Under the pieces are notes generated by a model. It worked only from the letters and a program-made list of their open reading frames with translations. It searched no databases and had not been told where the DNA came from. Positions 43,501-51,242 of a stretch of DNA of 64,000 bases are shown one piece after another; positions within the stretch are counted from its first letter, which is position 1; every line of letters starts with the position of its first letter. This DNA is from Actinocorallia sp. API 0066 (GTDB lineage: Bacteria > Actinomycetota > Actinomycetes > Streptosporangiales > Streptosporangiaceae), in assembly GCF_020991275.1 (NCBI RefSeq), contig NZ_JAJLQY010000001.1, positions 62,001 through 126,000 of the forward strand. Direction: 5' to 3'. The translations under genes and the position numbers were made by a program.

Positions 43501-44463
43501 CGAGGTTTCGCCCTCCTGCGCGCCGAGGACGCCGACCCCGAGGATCTCGACCTGGACGGCGTCGAAGACTGGGATCTGCCTTCGGGCCACATCCCCGAAC
43601 TCGTGGCCGTCCGTGATCTGGAACTCGTCGAAGACTGGGACGCCGCTCTCACCCTCCTGTCCGAGCCGCCCTACCGTGACGCGGTGATCGAGCCGGTCCG
43701 CTTTATGGACGGCCGTACCGCCCCGTCGTACACGGCGTGGTGGCTCGCCGAACACGAGGTGCTCGGAGGCCCGCGCCGCACCCACGATTCCGACCCCTTG
43801 CTGGACGGCCTGTACGAGCCCGCTCCCGAGGGCCTGGACGCCGGGTTCGGCCGTGCCCTGGGCGTCCGGGCGTCCCTGGGCGACGTGCCGCCGGACGAGT
43901 TGCTTGACCGGCTGGCCGATCCGGCCCTGCCCGTCACCCGGCAGCAGTTGCGCGCGCTGTGGGCGTGGCTGGCGGGGACGTCGGGGGCGACACCGCCCGC
44001 GCGGGTCAGGGCGCTGTCCGGGGGCGTGCCGGAGGTCGTCCCGGCCGAGGACGCGATAGTCGTCGACGTCCCTTACGCGCTGCCGCTCCTGGAAGGCCAG
44101 CCGCTCATCCTGCTTCCGCTGGAGCGGGCCGCCACCCTGGCCGACCTCCTCGACCTGGCCGTCGCGTCGGAGGAGATCCCGGGCGAGGTCGTCTCCGAGG
44201 GCGTCGAGCGGGAGGTTCCCGAACATGTCAGGGCGCTTTTCCCGGAGGCCCCGGAAACCTACCTCCATCACGACGCGCTGAGGGTGGACGGCCGTGAGGT
44301 CGCCTGGTGGTACGACGGCGCCCCGCACGCGGCGACCCCTGACGGCCTGGCCCGCGCCCTGGCCTGGGAGATGGGCCGCTGGGACGACAGGCTGTTGCTC
44401 GCCGCGCTGCTCACGTCCCCCGGGGACGCCGGGGCGCTGCTGGCCGAAGCCGACCTCGGCTGA
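40588..44463 (+). CDS. Giant GHKL (Hsp90/sacsin-like) ATPase with a repeat insertion in its ATP-binding domain
   Basis: A 1291-residue protein. The N-terminal GHKL fold has the N-box I-E-L-A-Q-N-A-A-D-A-A near residue 58 and the T-A-A-N-T-G-A-P-L motif near 92. The G-box G-R-F-G-V-G-F-A-A-V is only reached at about residue 437; about 320 residues of Pro/Thr/Ser/Gly repeats lie between. These come where the ATP lid should be. The remaining 850 residues are a helical/beta body without recognisable catalytic domain, like sacsin-type proteins. I choose ATG 40588 over GTG 40585. The gene directly follows DUF3027 and is probably co-transcribed. A function in protein quality control is inferred from the fold only. 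Confidence 0.75.
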   Translation: MGDGLSGATGGAANDPLDPFGTARIRERVLAAWAASPARFREDANSEEDHALGGYRDRVLIELAQNAADAAARAGVPGELHLSLSAGVLTAANTGAPLTPEAVESLSTLRTSTKTPTLPTPGITLNTAPADPAAPTPPQTPTPPTTSTITSPEAAEPLPATPETPGTPTTSTNASPEAATSGPTTESPDLSETPETSGVEPGSGARGGAPAEPSLATSETPGTPTTGALSGAEAGEGPSVTGSPEGSATPETSGVQPGGVAGGGAPAEPSLATSETLGTPTTGALGGAGAGEGSSVTEFPEGSATPETSGVQPGGAARGGAPAGSPPAMPGTPGTPTTGALGGAGAGEGPSVAGSPEGSATSETSGVQPGGVALGGAPAESSLATSETPGTPTTGAFSGAGAGEGLSVTGSSEGRVMSETAGGWSGGGEVEGGETGFVGRFGVGFAAVVGVTDRPVIASVTGAVSWSAVETLQLVEVVPGLAGEVKRRGGHVPVLRLPFASSALPPEGYTTQVTLPLRDAAAEEQLRAELEAFGPELLLGLPALAMVTITVDGRSRVLQSSDAGDGLVVVAETGGEGSAVTEWRTVERHGRIPADLLADRPTEERARPFWSVRWAVRAEPRGPLDGPPEGPGVLYAPTPSAERLDLPALLIASFPLAPDRRHVQPGTLTDFLVARTAEAYADLVAGAPGPEALDLVPGPVGASAVDGAIRAAVLDLLPERPLLPLAEDQNLRVRARDAVALDAPQPVVEALTGVVPGLLPPGWNAGHRGLRALGVRRMGLADVADALASVEREPSWWREIYTALASADTGELGALPVPLADGRLVRGPKGVLLGRDLPPPEHLEVLGLRVVHPQAEHPLLVRLGALEAGPRQVLNDPAVRGAVEGSLDAEDPEAVADAVLSLARGLVTPGEPWLAELALPADDGELYPAGELMFPDAPLRRIVGEDSPFGVVAPELIDEYGEDALAAVGVLRGFALLRAEDADPEDLDLDGVEDWDLPSGHIPELVAVRDLELVEDWDAALTLLSEPPYRDAVIEPVRFMDGRTAPSYTAWWLAEHEVLGGPRRTHDSDPLLDGLYEPAPEGLDAGFGRALGVRASLGDVPPDELLDRLADPALPVTRQQLRALWAWLAGTSGATPPARVRALSGGVPEVVPAEDAIVVDVPYALPLLEGQPLILLPLERAATLADLLDLAVASEEIPGEVVSEGVEREVPEHVRALFPEAPETYLHHDALRVDGREVAWWYDGAPHAATPDGLARALAWEMGRWDDRLLLAALLTSPGDAGALLAEADLG
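41053..41880 (+). repeat. 168-bp in-frame tandem repeat array (about four full copies plus degenerate ends)
   Basis: Units of exactly 168 bp (56 codons) begin near 41221, 41389, 41557 and 41725, each opening at GCGCCxGCT..., and encode G-T-P-T-T-G-A-L-x-G-A, E-G-S-A-T-x-E-T-S-G-V-Q-P-G-G and G-G-A-P-A. A degenerate earlier copy precedes them from about 41053. A Thr/Pro-rich, C-rich stretch (40900-41050) comes first. The period is a multiple of three, so copy number can change without breaking the frame. Confidence 0.88.
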
Positions 44464-44490
44464 CGGGCCCGCAGGCCGCCAGGCGCGAGA

Positions 44491-44757
44491 TCACGGCCGT
44501 CCAGGGGCCTCCGAGCCGTCGTCGGGGACGTCGGCGTGCGGTTCGCGTTTGCGTTCGAAGCGCGGCAGGTACAGGCAGGCGAACACGCCGATGACGGTGC
44601 CCGTGACGCACACCCACAGCCACCAGTGGGCGTCCTCGGGGAGGCCGACGGCGAGGAGCACGACGAAGGCGACGACCCACGCTGCCGTACCGACGGCGGC
44701 GACCCTGACGTTGTTCGTCTCGATCGGCTCAGGTTGCGGCAGGTGAGGACGGGCCAT
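44491..44757 (-). CDS. DUF2530 family small membrane protein
   Basis: An 88-residue protein with two hydrophobic helices (about residues 21-40 and 46-64) and short polar ends. The layout P-x-P-I-E-T-N-N-V-R-V at residues 8-18 and W-W-L-W-V-C at 45-50 matches the actinobacterial DUF2530 family of unknown function. It reads convergently to the giant ATPase, with 27 bp between stops, and is divergent from the MarR gene. Confidence 0.85.
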   Translation of the reverse strand: MARPHLPQPEPIETNNVRVAAVGTAAWVVAFVVLLAVGLPEDAHWWLWVCVTGTVIGVFACLYLPRFERKREPHADVPDDGSEAPGRP

Positions 44758-44824
44758 GCGGCCAGACTATCCGGGAGACGATCAGCGGCCCGTCCGGGGG
44801 AATGTCCGAGAAGGGGGGTATCGT

Positions 44825-44848
44825 TAGCAAGAGTAATGACTCTCGCTA
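44825..44848. promoter_or_regulatory. Candidate MarR operator
   Basis: Arms TAGCAAGAGT (44825-44834) and ACTCTCGCTA (44839-44848), 9 of 10 paired, with spacer AATG. The site lies 13 bases upstream of the MarR start, as expected for an autoregulatory MarR operator, and also between MarR and the divergent DUF2530 gene. Confidence 0.7.
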
Positions 44849-44860
44849 GCGACTTTGACG

Positions 44861-45325
44861 ATGGAACAGAAGAAGACGACCCCAGAGCCGGTCGCCAGAG
44901 CGGAGCCGTCGGTGGTGTCCGAGCTGGCGGCGGAGCTGCGGATCTCGGTGGCCCGGCTGTCCCGGCGGCTGCGCAGGCAGGCCAGGAGCGGCCTGTCGGT
45001 CACCCAGCTCTCGGCGCTGGTGACGCTGGACAAGCACACCGAGATGACGCCGCGCGAGCTGGCCGGGCACGAGCACGTGAAGCCGCCTTCGATGACGCGG
45101 ACCGTCGCGTCCCTGGAGGCCGCCGGGCTCGTCGCCAGGCGCGCGCATCCGACCGACGGACGCCAGGTGGTGCTCGCGCTCACCGACTCCGGACGGTCCT
45201 TGCTCGTCGAGCATCGACGGCTGAAGGAGGCGTGGCTGGCCCAGCGGCTCGCCGAGTTGACGGCCGAGGAGCGGGCGGCGCTGGAGCGGGCGGCGCCGAT
45301 CCTGGAGCGGCTGAGCCGGATGTGA
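44861..45325 (+). CDS. MarR family regulator
   Basis: A 154-residue winged-helix repressor. The helix-turn-helix region is at about residues 55-100 (M-T-P-R-E-L-A, P-P-S-M-T-R-T-V-A-S-L-E), the wing is R-A-H-P-T-D-G-R-Q-V near 95. I choose ATG 44861; TTG 44855 adds only two residues. Its stop overlaps the GTG of the MFS gene, so regulator and pump are coupled. This is the standard arrangement in which MarR represses its own operon until a drug or phenolic ligand binds. Confidence 0.92.
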   Translation: MEQKKTTPEPVARAEPSVVSELAAELRISVARLSRRLRRQARSGLSVTQLSALVTLDKHTEMTPRELAGHEHVKPPSMTRTVASLEAAGLVARRAHPTDGRQVVLALTDSGRSLLVEHRRLKEAWLAQRLAELTAEERAALERAAPILERLSRM

Positions 45326-46587
45326 GACGCGCCGGGATGTTCCGCAGCCTGCGCAACCGGAACTACCGGCTCTTCATGTCCGGCCAGGTGATCTCCAACA
45401 CGGGCACCTGGATGCAGCGGATCGCCCAGGACTGGCTCGTCCTCCAGCTCACCCATGGCAGCGGGACGGCCCTGGGCATCACCACGGCGCTCCAGTTCCT
45501 CCCGATGCTGCTTTTCGGGCTGTGGGGCGGCGTCATAGCCGACCGCTACTCCAAGCGGAAGCTGCTCGCCGTCACCCAGTTGGGCCTCGCCTTGCCCGCG
45601 CTCGCGCTGGGCCTCCTTGACGTCACGGGCCTCGCCCAGGTCTGGCACGTCTACCTTCTGGCGTTCGCCCTGGGCATGGCCACGGTGTTCGACAACCCGG
45701 CCAGGCAGGCGTTCGTCAGCGAACTGGTCGGCAAAGAGGACCTGCCCAACGCGATCGCCCTGAACAGCGCGACCTTCAACGGCGCGCGCGTCGTCGGGCC
45801 CGCCGTCGCGGGTGTGCTCATCGCGCTGATCGGCACCGGGCCCGTCTTCCTGGTGAACTTCGCGTCCTTCGGCGCCGTCCTGTTCGGGCTGTGGCGGATG
45901 CGTGAAAGCGAACTGCGCACCCTTCCGCCCGTCCCACGGCAGAAGGGCCAGCTACGCGAGGGCCTGCGCTATGTCCGGAACCGGCCGGACTTGATGCTGA
46001 TCCTCGGCACGATCGCGCTGGTCGCCGGGTTCGCGATGAACTTCCAGATCACCACGGCGCTCGTCGCCACCGAGGACTTCGGCAAGGGCGCGTCCCAGTT
46101 CGGCCTGGCCAGCACCGCGATGGCCGTCGGCTCTGTGACGGGCGCGCTGCTGGCCGCCCGGAGGGTCGCCCCCACGAACCGTCTCCTGTACGGCTCGGTA
46201 CTGCTGTTCGGGCTTTCGGCGATCCTGGTCGGCGTCATGCCCACGTGGCCGCTGTTCCTCCTGATGCTCGTGCCGACCGGGATGCTCCTCATGACCTTCA
46301 CGACCGCCGCGAACGCCACGATGCAACTCGGCGTCATACCGGAGATGCGTGGGCGCGTGATGGGCCTGTACATGTTCGTGTTCATGGGTGTGAACCCGAT
46401 CACAGCGCCGTTCGTCGGGTGGCTCGCCGAGGTGTTCGGCGGACGCGTCTCGATCATCTTCGGCGGCGCCGTCGCGACCGTCGCCGCGCTGGCCGTCATC
46501 ACGCTCGGTGCGCGCCGGGAAACGGCGGGAAGGCGGGATACCGCTGGGAAAGTGTCGGCGGGAACGCATAGGCTCAAAGCCGGATGA
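45322..46587 (+). CDS. MFS transporter (drug-efflux type)
   Basis: A 421-residue major facilitator of the enterobactin/macrolide-exporter-like group. It starts F-R-S-L-R-N-R-N-Y-R-L-F near residue 7 and has N-T-G-T-W-M-Q-R-I-A-Q-D-W near 25, a signature of that group, and A-D-R-Y-S-K-R-K in loop 2-3 near 72. About 12 membrane helices can be drawn. The start GTG 45322 overlaps the MarR stop by four bases; ATG 45337 is an alternative. Substrates are likely small hydrophobic compounds, by family. Confidence 0.9.
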   Translation: MRRAGMFRSLRNRNYRLFMSGQVISNTGTWMQRIAQDWLVLQLTHGSGTALGITTALQFLPMLLFGLWGGVIADRYSKRKLLAVTQLGLALPALALGLLDVTGLAQVWHVYLLAFALGMATVFDNPARQAFVSELVGKEDLPNAIALNSATFNGARVVGPAVAGVLIALIGTGPVFLVNFASFGAVLFGLWRMRESELRTLPPVPRQKGQLREGLRYVRNRPDLMLILGTIALVAGFAMNFQITTALVATEDFGKGASQFGLASTAMAVGSVTGALLAARRVAPTNRLLYGSVLLFGLSAILVGVMPTWPLFLLMLVPTGMLLMTFTTAANATMQLGVIPEMRGRVMGLYMFVFMGVNPITAPFVGWLAEVFGGRVSIIFGGAVATVAALAVITLGARRETAGRRDTAGKVSAGTHRLKAG

Positions 46588-46654
46588 CCACCGGCGGGCC
46601 ATGGGTGCCGCACCCGTGCACGCGGCCGCCGACCAACCGAGGGGAAAGAAAGCT

Positions 46655-47227
46655 GTGACGGTTTCCTTGCAGAAGGGCCAGCGGATCTCGCTGAGCAAGC
46701 CGGGAGGGGGCGGGCTGACGCTGGTCCGGATGGGCCTGGGCTGGGACGCGGTGAAGAAGAAGGGCTTCTTCGGCTCGCGTGAGCAGGACATCGACCTCGA
46801 CGCGTCGGTCGTGGTCTTCGCCGACCAACAGGTCGCCGACGTCGTGTACTTCGGCCAGCTGACGAGCCGCGACGGCTCGATCCGGCACACCGGCGACAAC
46901 CTGACCGGCGCGGGCGACGGCGACGACGAGTCGATCATCGTCGACCTGTCGCGCGTCCCGGTGCACGTGACGGCGCTCGTGTTCGTGGTGAGCTCCTTCC
47001 AGGGCCAGACGTTCAACCAGGTGGAGAACGCCTTCTGCCGCCTGGTGGACGAGACGACCCAGGCCGAGCTGGCCCGCTACACGCTCACCGGCGGCGGCGC
47101 CCACACCGGCATGGTGATGGCCCGCCTGTACCGGCACGGCCAGGAGTGGAAGCTCGGCGCGATCGGCGAACCAAGCCAGGGCCGCACCTTCCAGGACATG
47201 CTCCCGGCGATCGCCGCCCACGCCTGA
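46655..47227 (+). CDS. terD: TerD family protein
   Basis: A 190-residue calcium-binding-fold protein of the tellurite-resistance/stress family. It carries the core D-L-D-A-S-V near residue 45, H-T-G-D-N-L-T-G-A-G-D-G-D-D-E near 72 (the acidic calcium site) and F-N-Q-V near 115. The start GTG 46655 has AGGGGAAAG upstream, and the long in-frame ORF extending upstream into the MFS gene is spurious. It is four bases before a second TerD-like gene. TerD proteins are linked to membrane-associated stress responses; tellurite itself need not be involved. Confidence 0.93.
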   Translation: MTVSLQKGQRISLSKPGGGGLTLVRMGLGWDAVKKKGFFGSREQDIDLDASVVVFADQQVADVVYFGQLTSRDGSIRHTGDNLTGAGDGDDESIIVDLSRVPVHVTALVFVVSSFQGQTFNQVENAFCRLVDETTQAELARYTLTGGGAHTGMVMARLYRHGQEWKLGAIGEPSQGRTFQDMLPAIAAHA

Positions 47228-47231
47228 CGCG

Positions 47232-48773
47232 GTGACCGCCCTCGTCCGCGGGGCCAACGCCCCCCTGCGCGCCACAAGGGTCACCGTCACCCACACTTGT
47301 GCGCGCCCGGTCGACCTGAGCGCGCTGCTGGTCGGCCGGGATCTCCGGGTGCGGTCGGACGACGACCTGGTGTTCTACAACGCCCCGGTCGCGTCCGGCG
47401 TGCGCTGGAGCCAGGAGGCGCTGGAGATCGATCTGGCCGCGCTGCCCGGCGACGTGCACGCGGTGCTCGTCGCGATGAGCCTTGCCGACGCCGCGCCGTT
47501 CGCGACGGTCCCGCCGCCGACGGTGCTGGTCGAGGAGCACACGTTCGCCATGGCGGGGCTCGCCGAGGAGACGGCCGTGGTCGCGCTGGAGCTGTACCGC
47601 CGCCAGGACGCCTGGAAGGTGCGGGCGGTGGGCCAGGGCTACGCGGGCGGTCTCGCGGCGCTGCTGGTGGACCACGGCGTCGAGGTGGACGATCCGGGGC
47701 CGCGCCCGCCGCGCCCGCCGCGGGTGGCGCCCGATCCGGTGCCGCCGCCGCCGAGCGAGCCCGCCGCGCCAGGCACGTCGCTGCCTTACGTGGATCGGGC
47801 CTGGATGGTCTGGGAGGACGCGAGCCGTTCCCTGGATTCCTACCGGGGTTCGCTGGAGCACGCCCTGGCCGTCCGCGACGAGGAGGTGACGGGCAGGGCG
47901 CCGCGCGGCAGGGCGCAGCAGCTGATGGACGCGAGTCTGGAGCGGCTCACCACCGACATGGCGCAGTTGGCGGGCGAGCTCGCCGCGCACGAGGGTGTGG
48001 TGGGCGCGGAGGTCGCGCCGTTCGCCGGGCCGTCCTGGCTGACGTGGCAGCCGCCGGAGAAGGTCGGGCAGGGCATGCTGCTCGGCCACCTGGACGCCGA
48101 CGAGGTGTCCACGCCGCGTATCCCGCTGATCCTGCGGGTGCCGTTCGGCAGGCCGGTGTGGCTGAACCGGGGCGTGGTGCCGCGCGATTCGGTGGCGTTC
48201 GCTTGGTCGCTCGTCACCCGGTTCCTCGCCGCGGTGCCGCCGGGCGCGGTCGCGCTCGACGTGATCGACCCGACGGGCCTGTCCGGCGCGGGCTGGATCA
48301 ACGGGCTGCCGCGGCCGGTGCTGGACTTCCTGTGCGGCGGCGGTGTCGCGTCGGGCCCGCAGGCGGGGCAGCGTCTCGACAGGCTGCTCGACCTGGTGGA
48401 TCTGCGCGCGATCAGCGGTGAGGAGGACCAGTTGCTCGGCGGCACGCCGCCGGTGCGGCTCGTTGTCGTCTTCGACGTCGGCGCGGCGCTGGACGAGTAC
48501 GGCGACAGGCTGATGCGGCTGGCGAAGGAGGGGCCGCCGCTGGCCGTCCCGGTGATCTGTGTGGAGACGGAGACGCCGACGGGCGAGTCGGTGCGCGCGA
48601 TGCGGATCAAGATGGCGGGCAACACGCTGCCGTCGGACGAGGGCACGTTGAGCGACCCGTGGGTCGGCGGCACCTGGACCCTCACCCCCGATCTCCTCCC
48701 GGACGCGGCCCTCGACCGTCCGCCCGCGCTGCTCACCCACGTCCTGAACACGCACGCCAAGGTGCTCGGCTGA
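47232..48773 (+). CDS. TerD-like domain fused to a large C-terminal domain
   Basis: A 513-residue protein. The N-terminal ~150 residues are a divergent TerD-type domain (V-D-L-S-A-L-L-V near 28, Y-N-A-P near 49, I-D-L-A-A-L-P near 66). A Pro/Arg-rich linker follows (about 152-182). The last 330 residues begin L-P-Y-V-D-R-A-W-M-V-W-E and include R-V-P-F-G-R-P near 305 and D-F-L-C-G-G-G near 372; these resemble degenerate FtsK-like ATPase cores seen fused to TerD in actinomycetes, without a clear P-loop. The start is GTG 47232. Co-transcription with terD is likely. Confidence 0.72.
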   Translation: MTALVRGANAPLRATRVTVTHTCARPVDLSALLVGRDLRVRSDDDLVFYNAPVASGVRWSQEALEIDLAALPGDVHAVLVAMSLADAAPFATVPPPTVLVEEHTFAMAGLAEETAVVALELYRRQDAWKVRAVGQGYAGGLAALLVDHGVEVDDPGPRPPRPPRVAPDPVPPPPSEPAAPGTSLPYVDRAWMVWEDASRSLDSYRGSLEHALAVRDEEVTGRAPRGRAQQLMDASLERLTTDMAQLAGELAAHEGVVGAEVAPFAGPSWLTWQPPEKVGQGMLLGHLDADEVSTPRIPLILRVPFGRPVWLNRGVVPRDSVAFAWSLVTRFLAAVPPGAVALDVIDPTGLSGAGWINGLPRPVLDFLCGGGVASGPQAGQRLDRLLDLVDLRAISGEEDQLLGGTPPVRLVVVFDVGAALDEYGDRLMRLAKEGPPLAVPVICVETETPTGESVRAMRIKMAGNTLPSDEGTLSDPWVGGTWTLTPDLLPDAALDRPPALLTHVLNTHAKVLG

Positions 48774-48813
48774 CCTTCCGGGTCGGCCGGGCGCCGCACC
48801 CGCCTCGGGGGAG

Positions 48814-49383
48814 GTGCTTCCGACGCGCCTGTACGCCGCGCTCCGTCCGCCGGACGCCGCGCTCGCCGAGCTGGACGCCGCCCTGCGTCCCGTCCGGGCG
48901 GCCCACCCCGGCCCGCGCTGGACGGCCCGCGCCTCCTGGCACCTGACGCTCGCCTTCTACGGCGACGTCCCGGACGAGGCGGCCGCCGCCCTACCGGCCC
49001 TCCTTGCCGAAGCCGCCTCCGACACCCCGCCTCTACGCCTCGCCTTCACCGGCTCCGGCTCCTTCCCCGCCCGCAACCCCCGCGTCCTGTGGACGGGCCT
49101 GCACGGCGACCTGGCCCCCCTCACGTCCCTCGCCGGAGCCTGCGCCGACGCCGGGTCCCGCCTGGGCCTCCCGACGCCCGACCGCCCCTTCCAGCCCCAC
49201 CTGACGCTCGCCCGCACCCGCACCCCCGGCGACCTCACCACCCCCGCCGCCCTCCTCCACCCCCTCACCGGCACCCCCTGGACGACGGCCGCCTTCACCC
49301 TCGTCCACAGCCACTTCCCCCACCCCGGAACCACCCCCCTCCACACCTTCCCCCTCACCGCCCCACCGGACGGCGAAGGCTAG
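48814..49383 (+). CDS. thpR: RNA 2',3'-cyclic phosphodiesterase
   Basis: A 189-residue 2H phosphoesterase. The two catalytic H-x-T-x motifs are H-L-T-L-A-F near residue 43 and H-L-T-L-A-R near 130, and the spacing is right for the ThpR/LigT group, which opens 2',3'-cyclic phosphates of RNA to 2'-phosphates. The start is GTG 48814, immediately after the GGGGGAGG ribosome binding site, so the true start may be slightly downstream. The stop overlaps the convergent membrane-protein stop by four bases (CTAG), with no space for a terminator. Codons are highly C-rich. Confidence 0.88.
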   Translation: MLPTRLYAALRPPDAALAELDAALRPVRAAHPGPRWTARASWHLTLAFYGDVPDEAAAALPALLAEAASDTPPLRLAFTGSGSFPARNPRVLWTGLHGDLAPLTSLAGACADAGSRLGLPTPDRPFQPHLTLARTRTPGDLTTPAALLHPLTGTPWTTAAFTLVHSHFPHPGTTPLHTFPLTAPPDGEG

Positions 49384-51242
49384 ATCTCGGGGGGTGGGGC
49401 GGCGGAGCCGGCGGAGTCGGGGGGGCCCCAGGGGAGGCCGTACTGTTCGCAGGCGCGGCGGAGTTCGGCGAGGTCGGGGGCGAAGGAGACGCGGCGCAGG
49501 ACGCGGCCGCCGGGCGACCAGACGACGAGGCGGGGCACACCCTCGCCGGAGTGGTCGATGCCGACGCCGCCGACGGTCTCCCGGCGCAGGCTCCAGTCGG
49601 TCCGGCCGAGCCTGGTCACCGAGGCGATGCCGTGCACGGAGACGCGCAGCTGGGAACGGTTCCGGTCGTAGAACCAGGCGCCGACGAACCCGATGAGCAG
49701 CCCGAGCGGCACCGACCAGGCCATGACGGGGCTGAACCCGAGGAACACCCAGGCGACCGTCACGGTGACCAGGAGCGTCACGGCGGCCGTCACCCCGTAC
49801 GCCCACAGGCGGGCGCGCGGCGTGGCGTCCAGGAGCGCGCCAGGCCCGCCCTCGGGGGTCGGGAGCGGCGCCGGGTCCTCTGCGGCGAGGGTGGAGACGG
49901 CGCCGTGGAAGGCGGCGCTGAGATAAGCGTCATACTCCGCGTCGGTGACAGGCAGGCCGACGGCCCGCGCCTTCTCCCGCAGATCGGTACGGGCGATCCG
50001 GAGCGCCTTGAGCGGCGCCGCGAGGAACTCCTCACCCTCGGTGTCGTAGACCCGCAGCCAGGCGTGCCCGTCGACGGTGAGCAGTTCGACCACGCCGATC
50101 CGGTCGGCGGGCATCTTCAGCATGACGTCGCCCGCCATGTCGGCCCAGCCGAGGCCGTCCTCGCCGACGACGAGCCGCCCGCCGGGCACCTGGGAGAAGA
50201 TCTCCGGCAGCCCGTCGAGCCCGTACTCGGACGGCCGGGGCGCGGCGGGCGCGGTCGAGACGACCCGGTACCCGTGCTCGTCCAGGGTGTGCGCGAGCTG
50301 GAACTCGTCGACGCCGCGCGCGTGCAGTTGGGCGACGACCCGTAGCCGGTGGTCGAACACGACGGCCGTAAGCGGCGCGTACTCAGGCTCGCCCGTCAGG
50401 GGGTTCAGTTCGGGTCCCGGCCCGAGCAGCAGCGCCCCGATGGACGCCGCGGGCACGTCCTGCACGCCGTCGGCGGAGATCGCCCAGGTGACGGGCGCCG
50501 TCCGCCGCAGCCGCCGCCGGACGCCGAGCGCGGCCAGTGCCCCGCCGAGCGCCCACAGCCCCGCGCCGAACCGCGCGGACATCGTCTCAAGCCCCTGGAC
50601 GGCCGAGACGACGACCATGAGCCAGGCGAGCGTGACGGCGGTGCCGCCGAGCAGGGCGGCGCGCAGCCGGGCCGGTCCGTCGCCCTGGGAGGCGAGCTTG
50701 ACGGGTTCGCCGGACGGCGTCGAAGGCTCCACCACGGCTGACATCAACGCGGCCTCGACGTCCAGGTAGTCCTGTTCCTCATCGAGGTCGGGAGCGAAGT
50801 CGGAGTCCACGACCCGGATGGGGATGCCGAGCCGCCGCGCGGTCACAAAGAACGCGTGCGGCTCGAACCCCATCTCGGGCAGCGTGCCGAGCTGGGTGGT
50901 GCCGAACTTGTGGTGCACGGTGAGCACCTGCTCGTCCGCGCTGATCGACAGCTCCTGGACGCGTCCGGGCGCGTAGGACTGGGCGACGCGCCCGTCACGG
51001 TCGAGGAGTTCGAGTCCGGCCGCGGACAGCCGCCAGCGGGGCCCGGGGCGCGGGCCCGGCATGAGCAGGGGCAGGGCCGCGAAGCCGAGCACGAGGGCCG
51101 CCCACAGCCAGGACGGCCTGAGCGGGATGAGTGCGACGGCGAAGGCGAGCAGGGCGAAGGGCGCGCCGCCGGGCGGGCGACGGCCCTCGGCCCTCAGGCC
51201 GACGAGCTCGTGGTCCACAGGAGGAATAGTGACACGCTCCAC
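49380..51242 (-). CDS. Large membrane protein of unknown function
   Basis: A 620-residue protein I cannot assign. It has hydrophobic pairs at about residues 28-62, 193-235 and 478-525. Between them lie three soluble segments, each starting with a beta-rich stretch (R-L-S-A-A-G-L-E-L-L near 72, W-A-I-S-A-D-G-V near 253 and L-R-V-S-V-H-G-I-A-S-V near 540), giving an internal resemblance to PH-like domains. The GTG start at 51242 directly follows the TGA of the propeller gene. It is the third gene of a tight operon, which suggests an envelope or surface role. Confidence 0.7.
   Translation of the reverse strand: MERVTIPPVDHELVGLRAEGRRPPGGAPFALLAFAVALIPLRPSWLWAALVLGFAALPLLMPGPRPGPRWRLSAAGLELLDRDGRVAQSYAPGRVQELSISADEQVLTVHHKFGTTQLGTLPEMGFEPHAFFVTARRLGIPIRVVDSDFAPDLDEEQDYLDVEAALMSAVVEPSTPSGEPVKLASQGDGPARLRAALLGGTAVTLAWLMVVVSAVQGLETMSARFGAGLWALGGALAALGVRRRLRRTAPVTWAISADGVQDVPAASIGALLLGPGPELNPLTGEPEYAPLTAVVFDHRLRVVAQLHARGVDEFQLAHTLDEHGYRVVSTAPAAPRPSEYGLDGLPEIFSQVPGGRLVVGEDGLGWADMAGDVMLKMPADRIGVVELLTVDGHAWLRVYDTEGEEFLAAPLKALRIARTDLREKARAVGLPVTDAEYDAYLSAAFHGAVSTLAAEDPAPLPTPEGGPGALLDATPRARLWAYGVTAAVTLLVTVTVAWVFLGFSPVMAWSVPLGLLIGFVGAWFYDRNRSQLRVSVHGIASVTRLGRTDWSLRRETVGGVGIDHSGEGVPRLVVWSPGGRVLRRVSFAPDLAELRRACEQYGLPWGPPDSAGSAAPPPEI

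Noticed and set aside
44536-46587. A 683-residue fusion of MarR region and MFS
   Set aside because: The upstream part reads MarR in the wrong frame; the MFS begins at GTG 45322.
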